From: Isochrysis galbana
Taxonomy: Eukaryota; Haptophyta; Isochrysidales; Isochrysidaceae
Direction: 5' to 3'
Assembly (NCBI GenBank): GCA_018136815.1
Contig: CM030935.1
Span: 4,303,511 to 4,367,510 of the forward strand
DNA: 64,000 nt
Of the stretch, positions 45,954 to 59,374 are shown one piece after another; within the stretch, counting starts at the first letter, position 1; every line of letters starts with the position of its first letter. The position numbers and the translations under genes are program-made. A model generated the notes under the pieces. It searched no databases, was not told the DNA's origin, and was given only the letters and a program-made list of their open reading frames with translations.

Positions 45954-46365
45954 ACTAAGTTTATACTTGGTTCACCCATGGCGGGGCACGAGCCCCCCCC
46001 TCTCTCCACTCCTCCCCCGCCATGGGGGAGGAACCACCCACTCTCCTGGCATGCCTGATGGCTTGCCAGGAGCACACTGCCATGCTGACCCATCCCTCTT
46101 CCCACAGGCCCGCCTGATTCGCCCGCCCTGGCCTGTCGTGGCCAGCCCATCCCTCTGACCAGCCCCTCCTCCCCCTGGGCCCCCCTGATCAGGACCCCCC
46201 AGCCAGCTCCAGTCGACTGGCAGGGGCTCGAGAGCCAGCGATGGAGAGGCAGGAGGGGCCAGGGTCATGCCCCAGCCTCACCTGCCCCGTGAGCTGCGCT
46301 CCCAGGCCCCTGCTGGCCTCCTGGGGACCTGAAGAGGGGCTGCAGGCGCGCGCCATGGGCCCCCG
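45954..46365 (-). mobile_element. Element family R1, copy 4 (diverged)
   Basis: The hairpin end (ACTAAGTTTATACTTGGTTC) is at the left, followed by the conserved GGGCACGAGCCCCCC and CCATGGGGGAGGAACCACCC blocks. From about 46160 rightward the middle diverges from the other copies. Confidence 0.65.
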
Positions 46366-46529
46366 CCGCAGGGAAGAGAGGAGGAAAATGGAAGAGGGAG
46401 GGGAGGGGGGAGTGGCAGCTCTCCCCTCCGGCGTTTACGTGTCTTCTCGCCCCGTTTGGGTAAGAGAAGACGGGGGCGCCAGAACCAGGAGGGAAGGGCC
46501 GCGGCTCGCCGCGGCCACTCGCTCTTGCG

Positions 46530-46803
46530 AGGAGAGATTAGCGTTTCCGGGCTCCTATTCATGAGTGCCCCCCCCCCCCTGCGTTGCTTTTACCCGAAAG
46601 GGGTTTTCCCCCAGCGTGGACTCGAGGAGAGGACGTGCTGGGGTGCGCGGGGTCGGTGCATGCACTGGGGGGAGGACGAATATCGGGGGGAGGGGGCGGG
46701 GCCCCCTCCCCCCGGTAGCACTCGGACACCTGGCTCGTCAAGCATGGCGGGATTCCGGGACGGGAAAGTTGTGTCCAATTAGCTAGTGGGGTTGGCTAGG
46801 ATA
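46530..46803 (+). repeat. Repeat R3, copy 1
   Basis: Matches 53968-54258 in inverted orientation, sharing GAGTGCCCC, ACCCGAAAGGGGTT, CACGCTGGG/CCCAGCGTG, GACACCTGGCTCGTCA and TTAGCTAGTGGGGTTGGCTA. Its end (GCTAGTGGGGTTGGCTAGGA) also occurs alone at 9149-9168. Confidence 0.75.
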
Positions 46804-46836
46804 TAACATTAATTATTTTATTTTATTTTATTACTT

Positions 46837-47606
46837 TTACGTGGGAGTTTTTGTTGCCGCGAGCGTCTGTACCCAATATCGTGGGGCGGATAGCACTAAG
46901 AAGTTTGCTACCATCGTTCTTCCGTGAATAGAGAGGTTTGCGATTATAGGTCCGAGAGCGGAGACTTTCTTGTCTATTTTGTCGGCAAGTCGCCTCCAGA
47001 AGGCCTTGGTGGCCCCGGGTCCTCCCAGTGGCACACCCAGTATCGTTGCGCATTCGCTGCTTTTTAGCCATTTGTAGCGCCTGTGAAGGCTTGTGGTGGG
47101 GTCTTGCGCTTTATTAGAGAATCCCATCTAAGTGCACTACAAGATGCGCGGACACATCTTTGAATGCGCTTGCTAGCGCCTTGGATGATGCCTGGGGGAG
47201 TTCTTTTGCCTTGTCGTCGAAAGTTTGAAGTTTGGAATTTGACGACCATAGGGTATATCACCCCGTTGAGCGCGAAGACTCCTTGGTCCTTAAACTTTGC
47301 TCTGTATTGTTGCGCGCAGTCCGCTGTGACCAGGATTTCCCATGGTCCCGACGAGCTTTTGGCGAGAATTTCCGGCTCGAGGTCCACGCCTTCGAGCTTG
47401 TTGAGGTGCGCTACCATGGCGCTTAAAGCCTCCTCGTCTTTGACTTTGATGCCCCGATCCGTGGAGGTGAAGGTCATTATGATTAGTGAGAAATCCGGTT
47501 GGTATTCATTGTCATCTTCTTGCTCGTCCCCTCCTTGGGAGGTTGCCTGTATGGGCTCGAAGGGCAGGAGGAGTTTGGTTAGCCCTCTGGTTGCTTGGCT
47601 GTGCAT
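46837..47606 (-). mobile_element. Internally deleted non-LTR retrotransposon (LINE)
   Basis: The minus-strand frame at 46837-47127 reads like the region just after the catalytic palm of a LINE reverse transcriptase: CATILGVPLGG, FWRRLADKIDKKVSALGP, NLSIHGRTMVANFLVLSAPRYW. The upstream frame at 47606-47064 (YPMVVKFQTSNFRRQGKRTP and similar) looks like an ORF1/nucleic-acid-binding product. The YADD palm, endonuclease and RNase H parts are absent, so an internal deletion has fused ORF1 to the RT tail. Non-functional. Confidence 0.7.
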
Positions 47607-49312
47607 CGTGCTCGAAGGTCGTCCAGGTATCCAGGTATGGGGCTCCCAAGGCCAAGGGCCCCTTCCCCCTTGCGTCTCAGCGAGGCTTCACGCCTCCGTG
47701 GTGTTGTTGTTTTTGAAATCTTTGAGAGGGCTTGTGGTTTTGAGGGTGAGAGTGTTACGCTTGGCCGCTTGTTGTGGAATCAAGCTCGCGCTTGATCGTG
47801 GCAAGTCTCAGCGGGGCTAGGTAGGGCATGGAGTGAAGAGAAGTCTTGAGAGAGGGGGGGGAAGGGAAAGGGCGCGCTACATCGCGACGACGGCCCACGA
47901 GACACCACCCCACATCACTCACTCACCAACAAGAAAACTCCAAAAACTAACGCAACCTCGCACAAACAAATCAATGAAACAAGTAAGGACAAACGAACAC
48001 ATTCGGCGTGCAATGCGGCGGAGCTTCGAGGCAACTCATTGGTTGGCAAAAACAAAACTCACTCAATTTTTCTCACACACTACACATTGATAGAAGCACC
48101 GCATCCGCCTAGAGTATACAAATACTCTGGATGCGACACTTGCGCGTTCCGCGTGTTGCGTCTCGGCCGCGCGTGTCACGCGTGGCCGGGACGGGATGAG
48201 TGTATGGTGCTCCCAATGCTTCTCTTGGCTCTTGGGTCCTGCGCTTGCGCAAAAGAGCCTGGTTGCTGGGACATGCAGCTGGTGCTGCATGTCACCAGGA
48301 GTGGTTTGGTGGTGGTCTGGCTGACCGGCCGGGTCTGCGCCTCGTGCTTGCGCACGAGGTCAGTGCCATGGCTTTGTAGGGGCCCAGCCCGGAGGCTTTC
48401 CCTATGGGAGACTGCGCACTGCGCGTTGCGGCTCTGGATGTGCATGGGCTCTGTTGTGTTGGTCTTGTTGTGCTAGCATGTTGTGTGTTGTTGTGGTGTG
48501 TGCTGGCTGTGTGGCTCTGGGGCTTCGGCTCGGGTCGTGGCTCGCGTGTACCTGGGCTGGCATGGCCCTGGTTGGAGGGTGCTGCGGCTGCGTGGCGTCG
48601 GCCATCACTTGGTCGGCCGGCGCGGTAAGGTGGGCGGAGAGAGGGGAGGGGAGCGTGGCGCGCTCCATAGTTGAGTTTTACGACATCGAAAAGAAGTTCA
48701 AGCTGACACACGAGGAGTGCGGTATACATCCAATGCACGCATTGCGAAGACGATCCTTTCAAGACAAGTGTGAGAAGAGGATACAAACTCGGGACCCAGT
48801 CACAAACCCCAATCTTGCAGCGGCCCGCCGGCGACCATGCATCCTTTGTCGACCCAAGAGCCAAGAGGCGCCTACCTGTCCTAGCCCGAATTTATACCAA
48901 GAGGGAGCGGTGCGAGGGGGACGACCCGCATCGCGTATTTGGAGAACGAGGGGGCTAGCCCAAATGAAGGCAAACGACCTCCCTTGCGTCAGGCCCGAAG
49001 TAGTGCACGCGGGCCCAAACCCTGAAACCAAAGACAAAAGGATGAAAGGGGAAGGGGGGAACGTTAAGGTAATGAGTGTTTTGGGGTGCAGGTGATCGGC
49101 GTGGCGAGTCAGCACCGTGAGTGCGATGGGCTTCCATAGCTAGCAGTTATAGCCCGAATCTTTAGCCTCTTTTTTTTGCGTGCGTAAGCCCGGTGATGAT
49201 AAATTGTTGAGTTTGAGAAACCACCACACCCCTCAGTTAGGAGCCAGGCTGGGGGCGCGGGGGGGGGGGGGGGGGGGATTGTATTCATGCACACACAGAG
49301 CGGATTCAGATC
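47607..49312. other. Intergenic, probable retroelement remains
   Basis: No intact gene is seen. Open frames on both strands (for example 48292-48864 minus and 48454-49095 plus) lack recognisable motifs. A 19-G run is at 49258-49277. Confidence 0.35.
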
Positions 49313-51606
49313 TCACAATTCAAGCCGCACATCAAGACTGGCTTTGTTGCCGCAACCGCCGATGGTTGTCCCCGCATGTGGCTTGGGCTGATGAGGCGGC
49401 GGCGGACCCTCTGCAAGCCGGAGGACGCGCATGCCGCTTGTGGGAGGTCGGCTAGAGGGCGGCAGTCCGCGGGGCTGCATTGGCCCTTCCCGAGATTCTA
49501 TGGGCAGTATGGCAGCACCATGTAGCACGGAAGACGCGCCGGATGACGGCGGCCGCCGCACAATAGGGGCGCTGGCAAAGCCTTTGGTAGAGGCAGCCGG
49601 GCGATTGCGTGCATCACTATCTGCAAAGGAACCACGGCTAAGCAAAGCCCCCGGAGAGTGCGGTAGTTCTGCCTTATAGGTTGGACCGAAGTAGCGTTTG
49701 CCACGCCGGGAAGGACGCTTTGTTGGGAGTCCCGCATATTCAGGCATCCGAACAGAGAGAGGTTGAGGCACTCTAGCGCACGAGAAAGACGCGTCCAGGT
49801 TCGCCTCAGATCTGCTGGACGCCCCTGCAGCTTCTTTCTCATTGGGCCCCCCTCTATTCATGCTGGCGCGATAATGCGGGCTTCGAAGGATGTCGCAGTC
49901 GCTATTTACGCTTGCATCCCGTGCAGCACGCGGAGTGTCTCTGTGTTGCTTCGGCTCGTTGGTCGCCTCTTTGCTTTGATTACGTGCCATGCGCGTGTTT
50001 CCGTCGTTTCGCTCTTCCCTCCATTCGTACGGAGGAGTACAAGTGGCAGCTGTGCGCGGGCTCTGGTGTCCGCTCCGATCGCTCCGTTCGCCCCTCGCAT
50101 TACCAGTGGTGCTCTCGTCCCACTCATATGGTGGACGTGAAACTGGCACTATGAGGTTCTGCTGAACCAAGTGCTCACATGAGCCCGGCGCTTCCGCGGT
50201 GACTGGGCCATGCGCATCGCCATGCGCATCGACAAAAACAGATGGATCTTCCCATGCGTACGGTGGTTGCTGTCGGGCGGAGAGCGGCTCCTGCGACGGA
50301 TTCGAGGGCGGCGGACCGAAGGCATACACATCTACAGGCGTCACGTCGCTCGGTGTGGTGCGACAGCCCGACTCATCGCGTCGTTGGCTATGGCGCTCGG
50401 GCGCCCGATCTGTGTTGACGCAGACGGTGGTCCACGCCTCCCTCGTTGGCGCCGCAGCCGTCGCAGGTGGCGAGCCGTCGGAACACGAAGCGGAGGGGCA
50501 GAATCCCACATCTCCTGTGCCTTCAGTTTCCTGGCGGAGGCGAACGCCACGGCGCTTCCCAACCCCATGTCTCGCCTTGGAGACGTGATGACTCGCGTGG
50601 GTGGCCTGCATTGAGCGGAGTGTGGGCAGGCACTCCGCCGGCTCAGGCGCCGTATCCACCGAGGCGCCATTAGCCAGCTGCAAAGATCCAACTGCACGGA
50701 GCGATGGGTGGTCCACTCTGCCACCGTCTCGCTCTCCTCCAGCGACTGACCATGCCACCATCGATGAGGACAACCCGGCGGCAGGCGCTGCGGACGACGC
50801 AAAAGCAGTACGTGGGACGGAATCCGCGATGCCAGCGAGGTGGCCATCCTGGCGTAGGGCCGCATCCATCGAGCGAATACAGGAGTCGTAGTCGATCAGC
50901 TCCGACTGATAACGGGGCATCGCAGGAGTCGTGCCAGCATCGCGCGAAAAGTGATCGCGCGCGAGCTGAAGTACCGCCTCCTCGCCCCAACCACCGCCGC
51001 CACTTAGCTCAAAAGAGCGCCGTCGCACGCGTGCGGCATGCGCATCAATCATTGGATCAGGCGCGATGCCACGCACCGTCGCCTCAAAGATGCCAGCAGG
51101 CAACACGCCTACTCGCGCTGTGTCGTGCTTCGTGAGAGCGGCGCGCATGCGCTGGGTGATCCCCTGCGACTTTGGGAGCCGAGCCACTGCTGCCGAAGCT
51201 GCCTCGGCCTTGCTTTGTCGGGTGGACTGCGCACAGGGCGTGGCTGGGGGCGTGGCCCGTCGAGGCTCATTGTACCCACGTCCGACGGCCGCGGCGGCCG
51301 CGCCGGCGGCACTTGCAGCGGCTGCTGCTGCCGCCGCCGCTGCCGCTGCAGCACTGGCTGCACTCTTTGCTCTGGCGTCTCCCCATTCCGATTCCATCAC
51401 GCCTGCGACGCTCTTTGCGCGTTGGCGGCCCTCTCGGCCCTTTGCTTGGCCTGCTTGGCTGCCCTGAGGAAAGCAATGACCCCCTGCGGGCTGACAAACC
51501 TCACCAGGTGGATGAGCGTGTCGAGGAGCTCGGGGTCGGCGTCGATGCCTGCGGCCAGAGCGAGCTGGTGTAGCTGCTCGTCGTTCGTAGGGCTGATGCT
51601 GGCCAT
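49313..51606 (-). CDS. MOZART2-like N-terminus plus long disordered protein (two-exon model)
   Basis: A 69-codon frame starting at 51606 (MASISPTNDEQLHQLALAAG, then IDADPELLDTLIHLVRFVSP and QGVIAFLRAAKQ) looks like MZT2/MOZART2, the small helical protein that docks gamma-tubulin complexes. It stops at 51397, while an overlapping frame stays open to 49313. A GC-AG intron 51402-51266 (137 bp, CAG|GC...GAG|CCT) would join them in phase. Without it, the large frame would start inside a poly-Ala stretch. The long part is Ser/Pro/Arg-rich and mostly disordered, with an early helical piece (QRMRAALTKHDTARVGVLPA) and three PPYxW motifs (PPYAWED, PPYEWDE, PPYEWRE) about 35-45 residues apart. Long open length supports coding. 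The MOZART2 assignment and the splice are both inference. A CT tract lies just upstream. Confidence 0.6.
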
Positions 51607-51685
51607 GCAGAAGCGGTGAAGCTTTGGAGGCGGGAGGAGTGCACCTGCGCACTCCTCGCTCTCTCTCTCACTCCCGCTCTGTCTC

Positions 51686-51724
<39 letters not shown>

Positions 51725-52273
51725 GTCTCTCTGTCCTCCCCCTCCTTTCTTCTCTCTCTCTCTATCAACATCTCTCTTTTCTTTCCTTCCCCCTCCCTTT
51801 CCTCGCTGCCTCTCCCTCTCGCTCTCTGTTTCTTGCGGATGCACTCCTTGAGAATGCCGGAGACTGGTGCTCAAAGGGAGAATAAAGCAGAGAAGACATA
51901 TGAAAGTAGGAGCCATGTCCAAAGAAGAGAGGCATCTCGAGTGATCGGGGGGTGGAAAGACAAGAAGAGGGTTCTTCGGGCTTCCTGATCTCTTTACTCT
52001 CTGTGGATCCCTCGTTCCCTCTTGCTTCTCTCTCTTCTTCTTTTTGAAGAGGGGGGGGGGGGGGAAAGAAGGTCGACCGACCGCCGCCTCGCGCCAACAG
52101 CTTTTTTCTTCTTCTTCTTGCGCGGGAAGAGAGAGCGGGGGAGGGGGAGGAGCACCTACATACACGTACTCGAGCGTCTCTCTACAATAAAACGCCCCGC
52201 CCCCCCCCCCCCCCCCCCTCCGCGCGCCTCTGCGGCCTCCCTCCCCCCTTCGCCCGTGCGCGCGCGCTCCGCG
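51607..52273. promoter_or_regulatory. Shared divergent promoter region with CT tract
   Basis: 667 bp lie between the divergent starts at 51606 and 52274. A CT-rich tract covers about 51658-51835 and a C-run lies at 52199-52218 just before the mutarotase start. Confidence 0.55.
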
Positions 52274-53302
52274 ATGCGCGTCGAGCACACGCAATCCAAT
52301 GGCCTGCCCGCAGTCCAGCTGACGCACGCGTCGGGCGCGTCCGCACTGATCTACGTCTACGCGGCCCATCTTGCATCCTGGGTCTGCGCAGGCCAAGAGC
52401 AGCTCTACGTCAGCTCCGCCGCAGAGTACGGCGGGGGCAAGGCGATCCGCGGTGGTGTGCCAGTCTGCTGGCCGCAGTTCGCTTCCCGTGGAGACTACCC
52501 AAAACACGGTTTCGCGCGCAACTCGGCCAAGTGGAAAGTAGTGCGTACATCCACAGATCCCTTCCCCTGTGTGGTGCTCGAGCTCTCCGATGATGACGAG
52601 ACGCGCAAGGTCTTCCCGTCGCCCTTCAAACTGCAGTATGCGGTCAGCCTTGATGGACCCAACTCCATTACCACCGCGCTCTCCGTGATCAACACGGGTC
52701 CCGAGCCGCTTAAGTTCACCACGGCGCTGCACACCTACTTCAAGGTTTCGGACGTTGGCAAGGTCGCAATTTATGGGCTCGGTGCGCCCCGCCTCTCTCG
52801 GCCATTGCTTTTTTGCAGCTCTGCGTCTGCAAGGGAGAGCACATGAGCAGAACCCCTTGGCTTGTCCAAACCACGGCCCGATCCACACGAAATGCGATAT
52901 ATACTCTATTTTGCAACTGTGCCTTGCCTTTTAGGTGGGTGCAAATACGAGGACTCCACACGCTCTGGGGAGGTCTCTATTCAGCCGGACGATGCGCCAC
53001 TGACTATCTCTGGCGAGGTGGATCGCGTCTACCTCTCCACCCCGTCAGAAGCCTACATCGTAGACGGCGAGCGCGCCATCCGCGTCCTCAAGATGGGATT
53101 CGTCGATGCTGTCGTCTGGAATATTGGGAGTGCTGCGGCCTCGGGCATCAAAGATATGGGCCCCAATGAGTGGAAGGAATATATTTGCTATGAGGGAGCC
53201 GTGATCGGCAAGCCTGCTGTTGTCCCTCCTGCGGGCTCATGGACGGCGGGACAGACCTTCACATGCATTGATGCTAGCGAGGTGCCAGCGGCCAAAAGCT
53301 AG
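52274..53302 (+). CDS. Glucose-6-phosphate 1-epimerase (hexose-phosphate mutarotase)
   Basis: This YeaD/YMR099c family of the aldose-1-epimerase fold converts alpha and beta anomers of hexose-6-phosphates in the cytosol. Exon 1 (52274-52781) carries LASWVCAGQEQLYVSS, KAIRGGVPVCWPQFA (the phosphate-binding RGG.P.CWPQFG signature), GDYPKHGFARNSAKWKV (active-site His) and TTALHTYFKVSDVGKVAIYG (second His). A 153-bp GT-AG intron (52782-52934) in phase 1 leads to exon 2 (52935-53302): GGCKYEDST, DRVYLSTP, VVWNIGSAAASGIKDM and EWKEYICYEGA (catalytic Glu region). Total 291 residues, close to the family norm. The start at 52274 follows a C-rich leader; the open frame upstream is low complexity. Confidence 0.93.
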
Positions 53303-55520
53303 GCTGCCGGCACCAAGGAGCGAGCGAGTGGCCGGGCGAGATCACGCTAGTGTGCATTCGCCATTGGGTACAGGCTGCAGCGCGTTCCACGGTTTTCAGC
53401 ATTATCCACGTCATCCTTCTTCATGCCATGTTGAGCTGCCGCCATTGACGCTCAAAGAGAAGAGATCGGCGAGGACACGATTAAATTGAATGGTCGATAT
53501 GCATCGCTTGACTTGCCGCTCTCTTGTGCTCTGACTTTTGAGCGCGCTGTTGGGATGCGTGTGTTCGACGACTCGTAGTCCACTTGTGCCCCATTTCAAA
53601 TTATGCTCGATGAGTGCTTGCGCCTTGCACCTGCAACGTGCGCACCGTGAATTAAATTTTAGAAAGATGTTATCTGGACGCGGTGCGACAATGTTGTTCA
53701 ATGTTGTATTCACAGGCCGTGTTGGCATGAATATTTCGTTAAGAGCACGCGCCTTCTCGTTACAGTTACAAACGGTCTTCTATATTTATGTTTGGCGTTT
53801 GGCGTGGTCACGCAAGGCATGCAGATTCGGATTCTCCTCGGACTCGAATTCTGGTCTCGAAATTCGAAGATTTGAATTTTATTTTTACGGTTACGGTAAT
53901 TGAATTAGTAATTGTTGACGCGTTCAACGCGTTAATAAAAATAAATCATGTTATATGTTATATCTATATCCTAGCCAATCCCACTAGCTAATTGGACACA
54001 TACGTTTCAGTCCCGGAATCTCGCCATGCCTGACGAGCCAGGTGTCCGAGTGATAGCGGGGGGCGGCGGCACTGCCCCCTCCCCTCGACCCTCGATATTT
54101 GTTTGTCCTCCCTCCAGTGCCAAGTGCGAGTGCACGCACCGACCCCGCGCACCCCAGCGCGTCCTCTCCTCGAGTCCACGCTGGGGGAAGCAACCCCTTT
54201 CGGGTAAAAACAACGCAGGGGGGGGGGGTCACTCGTGAAAGGGAGCCCAGAAGCGCTCTACCTCCGCCGTGCCCCTCGCCGCTTCCCTTCCGTCCCTTCC
54301 TTCCGTTCCCGCATTTGAGGTAATGGTAACCTCGGATCCGTCAGGTGAAGAATCTGCCTCCGCGCGTCCCGCGCCGGACCTGTCAAAGGGGCCTCACAGT
54401 CCCAAGTCCACAAAGTCGGGCCCGCTGCCCGCTCTGCCCGTCCTTCTCGCCGAAACTTCCGAACCCCTTGCCACTGCGCGCGTCAAGGCAGTAGCGCCAC
54501 CATCCTCGCGGACCCTTCGGAGTCCGTAGCCGTAGCTGCGCCTCCATCCGCGCCTCCGTCGCCCTCCGACGTAGAGGAGGGCGGGCATGAGCCCACCCTC
54601 ACTGACACCCATAGGGAGGAGGCTGCTGAAACCTACCCCCCCTCGAAGTCCGACGAAGCCTCTCCACCGCTGCCATCGGACTCAGAAGGGGCCTATGAGC
54701 CCTACCGAGTCCATGCTACTCGCGGCGCACAACCCATGCCCCCGCGTCCTTGTCGAGGAGGATGCCGGGATCCGTATTCCCAACCCCCACCGCCGTCTCC
54801 CATGCCACACCACCCCGCCTTCACCGCCGCGCTAGCTGCCGGCGCACCCTTGCAACCAATCTCCAAGAGTGAGATCAGCCTTGCTCTGACATTCCGCGGG
54901 GGGGAAGCCGATGGGACAGAGCGAGGAGGAGGGAACAAGGGTGCGACGACAGAAGGGGGCCGCACGGGGAAATCTAGCTGGGAGCGTACGAAGGGGGTAA
55001 GTGCACAGGGCCCCTCTTTACCCGCAACAAGCGCGCTTCATGACCCTATCGCTTTAACGAGGCAGTTGCCGGCCATGCAGAACGACGGAAGTGCACAAGT
55101 TACATTAGCCTATGTTTTGTGCAACGGCGCAACGCATGCGCACCGGGCATCTAAATGTTTCACTTTCGTGGATCCTCGCATGCGGCAGCGCGCGGCGATA
55201 CGCAATACTCTCTCAATTCATACTGTGGAGAGCTCATAGTCATAGCCCGCACAATAATGTAGGAGTACTAGTAGTACTGCATTAATTGAAGAACGTAGGT
55301 GGCGAGGAAAGCGAGGATGAGCGAAGCCGCTCCAATGCCCGGGAAGACAGTCGCTAGAAAGGGAACTTATCAGCGGGCAGAGCGGCACAGGAAGCGGAAA
55401 TGTTCACAAATTGAGGAAGTCCGCCGCACGATTTCGCGAGGCCCCACCGCCCCATGGTGGGGGTTAAGCCCTACGAGATGTTTGTCGACTGGCTTGCGCA
55501 TGCATGCCGAAAATGATGGA
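53303..55520. other. Intergenic with R3 repeat and an unrecognised Pro/Ser-rich frame
   Basis: An open frame from at least about 54460 to 55239 is Pro/Ser/Glu-rich (for example SKSDEASPPLPSDSEGAYEP). It might be a gag-like or low-complexity coding remnant of the repeat beside it. It has no clear start and is not called as a gene. AT-rich sequence at 53640-53960 holds nothing recognised. Confidence 0.3.
53968..54258 (-). repeat. Repeat R3, copy 2 (inverted)
   Basis: Inverted relative to 46530-46803, with the TAGCCAATCCCACTAGCTAA end at the left. Differences are scattered, so the copies are not recent. Confidence 0.75.
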
Positions 55521-57398
55521 TTAAATGACGTGCTCGGCCTTCGCGTGTCGGCTATAACGCCCGATCAAACGGGCAATAAAGTATCGGGCGCGCGCCCTCA
55601 CATCATCTCCTCTCGTCAATGCTTCACCTTCGGCGGGGAGCAAGCAGCACACAACGGCGCCCAACAACATGCAAATGGCAGCCACGGCCGCTGCCGCATT
55701 GCGAATCCGATAGCGGACACGAGCGTAGGCCTCAGCCGCTGCGCGCTCAGCTGCCCACCTCTTATGTTCGCCCCAGCAGGTGAAGTGCGGCTCGAGACAG
55801 TAAGTGCCGTGTAGAAAATCAAGCACTGCCCCATCAACCCATCCTTGGTAGTGTAGTACACGGTGGTGATGTTCGCCCAAGCCCGAGGACGGGCTCCTCT
55901 CGGCAAAGTCGTAGCACTCCGGGCACACGACGCGTGAGGGCCACTGGTACGGTACGAACTCGGCAAAAGGCGCAAGCCCCAGCGTGATCTCATGGCGCAG
56001 CATCTGGTTCACCTTGTTGTGTGCTGCCCACAACCAAATCTCGGTGCGGTCGCGCATCTCGGCCATCCCGGTGCGGTCGTTGGCAACAGCGCGCGAGCGG
56101 CTGCGAGCCGGCTCCCCTAGTAGCTCGGCGTGCATGCTCGCTGACAAGTTATGAAAATGGATCGCGCACTCATCACAGCCGAAAAATGCGTCGACGTAAC
56201 CTGTGATAGCCTCGAGTGTCTGCATCGCGTGCATGGGCTCAGCGTGCGCCATCAGCGTGTGGAAGAGCAACCAAAGGCCACACGGATATGCGTGCCGCGC
56301 CGGTGTTGAGGAGGAGCACATCTGCCAACCGTCTCCGATTCCTACCTCAGTCTTCGCCACTGCGGCTCCGGACGAGTTGGACGTGGTAGACGTGACGCCC
56401 CAACGATCGATGGCGAGCTTCTTCATTAGGCTCTCCCACTCCTTTGCGGAGGGCAGCCGTTGCTTACGAGATCGAAGGATCTCCATCAACTCGGCTAAGC
56501 TAGCGACTGCCATGCCACCGTCACCTTCTCGAGGCAAGCCACGGTGGAGAGCCTGGAGCCAAAGCTGCAGCGCGCTGAAGCGCTGCAGTGCTGCCGGCTC
56601 ATCAACCTCGAGCCCATTCTCACCCACCTCGAAGCTATTGACCAGCTCGATGCGTGACGAGCTGTCAGCAGTAGGGATCACTTCATGCAGCAAGGACCAG
56701 CGAGCAGCCGTCAGCACATCTGCCGCCGGGATCGGCATGCGCTGCGGGCGTGTGGGCAGGCGCGTCACCAGCTGTTGGTCTGGGCTCCTCAGCTTCTCCG
56801 ACCCTGTCAGGCCAGACGCGGAGTGGGGAGAAGCCTTTGGCATAGTTGCTTCATTGGTGATGGAAGGCGAGCGAGTGGCGGACGCATTCGCATCGGCCTT
56901 CATCGGAGCTCTGCGTCGGTTAAACGGAAACGTCGCCTGCCCCAGATCAGGGAGAGACTTGCGCACGAACTGGACAACCGCCTCCGGCTCGCGCTGCGAC
57001 GGCCCGAGGAGGAGTCCCTTGCCGTATGAATCTGCCGGTGCTCCAAAAAGCTTGAGTGTTGGGTACGAGTGGATGCCGTGCGCCGCACAGTCGCTGTTGT
57101 GGGTCGGGCAGTTGATCGCAGCAACAGTCACACCGGCTGCCTCACGCGCCATCCTCTCTGCCACACGCACGTACGTCGGCGCGTAGTGCTGGCAGTGGCC
57201 GCACCACTCGGCATAAAACTCGACGAGAGTGGGTGGAGAGCCACGCTGCACGGCGTAGGCGAGTCCAGCGGAGGAGAGCGAGTAGACGGGCGAGTCAGCA
57301 GGGTACAGTCCGTCCATCGCGCCGCTGCCACTCCCCAGCCGCGCGCCCGCACCCGCCAGCAGCAGCAGCAGCGCGGGCGGCTGGGTGAGGGGCGTCAT
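55521..57398 (-). CDS. QSOX: Quiescin-type sulfhydryl oxidase (QSOX)
   Basis: QSOX makes disulfides in secreted proteins, passing electrons from a thioredoxin site through an Erv/ALR FAD domain to oxygen. The 625-residue single exon has a signal peptide (LTQPPALLLLLAGAGARLG), a thioredoxin domain (VEFYAEWCGHCQHYAPTYVR, with AINCPTHNSDCAAHGIHSYP), a helical middle region, then the Erv domain: YPCGLWLLFHTLMAH, the FAD-proximal FFGCDECAIHFHNLS (C-x2-C), WLWAAHNKVNQML and the distal VVCPEC. A C-terminal membrane segment (AAVAAICMLLGAVVCCLL) and a basic tail suggest Golgi or cell-surface anchoring. Only one thioredoxin domain is evident, as in plants and protists. It shares a 549-bp (GA)n-filled promoter region with the sirtuin. 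Confidence 0.96.
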   Translation of the reverse strand: MTPLTQPPALLLLLAGAGARLGSGSGAMDGLYPADSPVYSLSSAGLAYAVQRGSPPTLVEFYAEWCGHCQHYAPTYVRVAERMAREAAGVTVAAINCPTHNSDCAAHGIHSYPTLKLFGAPADSYGKGLLLGPSQREPEAVVQFVRKSLPDLGQATFPFNRRRAPMKADANASATRSPSITNEATMPKASPHSASGLTGSEKLRSPDQQLVTRLPTRPQRMPIPAADVLTAARWSLLHEVIPTADSSSRIELVNSFEVGENGLEVDEPAALQRFSALQLWLQALHRGLPREGDGGMAVASLAELMEILRSRKQRLPSAKEWESLMKKLAIDRWGVTSTTSNSSGAAVAKTEVGIGDGWQMCSSSTPARHAYPCGLWLLFHTLMAHAEPMHAMQTLEAITGYVDAFFGCDECAIHFHNLSASMHAELLGEPARSRSRAVANDRTGMAEMRDRTEIWLWAAHNKVNQMLRHEITLGLAPFAEFVPYQWPSRVVCPECYDFAERSPSSGLGEHHHRVLHYQGWVDGAVLDFLHGTYCLEPHFTCWGEHKRWAAERAAAEAYARVRYRIRNAAAAVAAICMLLGAVVCCLLPAEGEALTRGDDVRARARYFIARLIGRYSRHAKAEHVI

Positions 57399-57546
57399 CG
57401 CGCTGAGAGCCGTGCGCGGGAAAGCCCCGTCTCGCCAACTTCCACAACATCAGAACATCTGAAGACGAAAATAGAAGTACTCCATAGGAAAAGAGTTGCG
57501 AGCTATACTTTTGTGTTTCCGATTTCGGTTTTAGTACTCTAAGCAC

Positions 57547-57858
<312 letters not shown>

Positions 57859-57860
57859 GA

Positions 57861-59374
<1,514 letters not shown>

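Noticed and set aside
46530..54258. Inverted R3 copies as terminal repeats of one 7.7-kb transposon
   Set aside because: No target duplication was evident, the enclosed genes are ordinary cellular genes, and a third R3 end lies alone at 9146.
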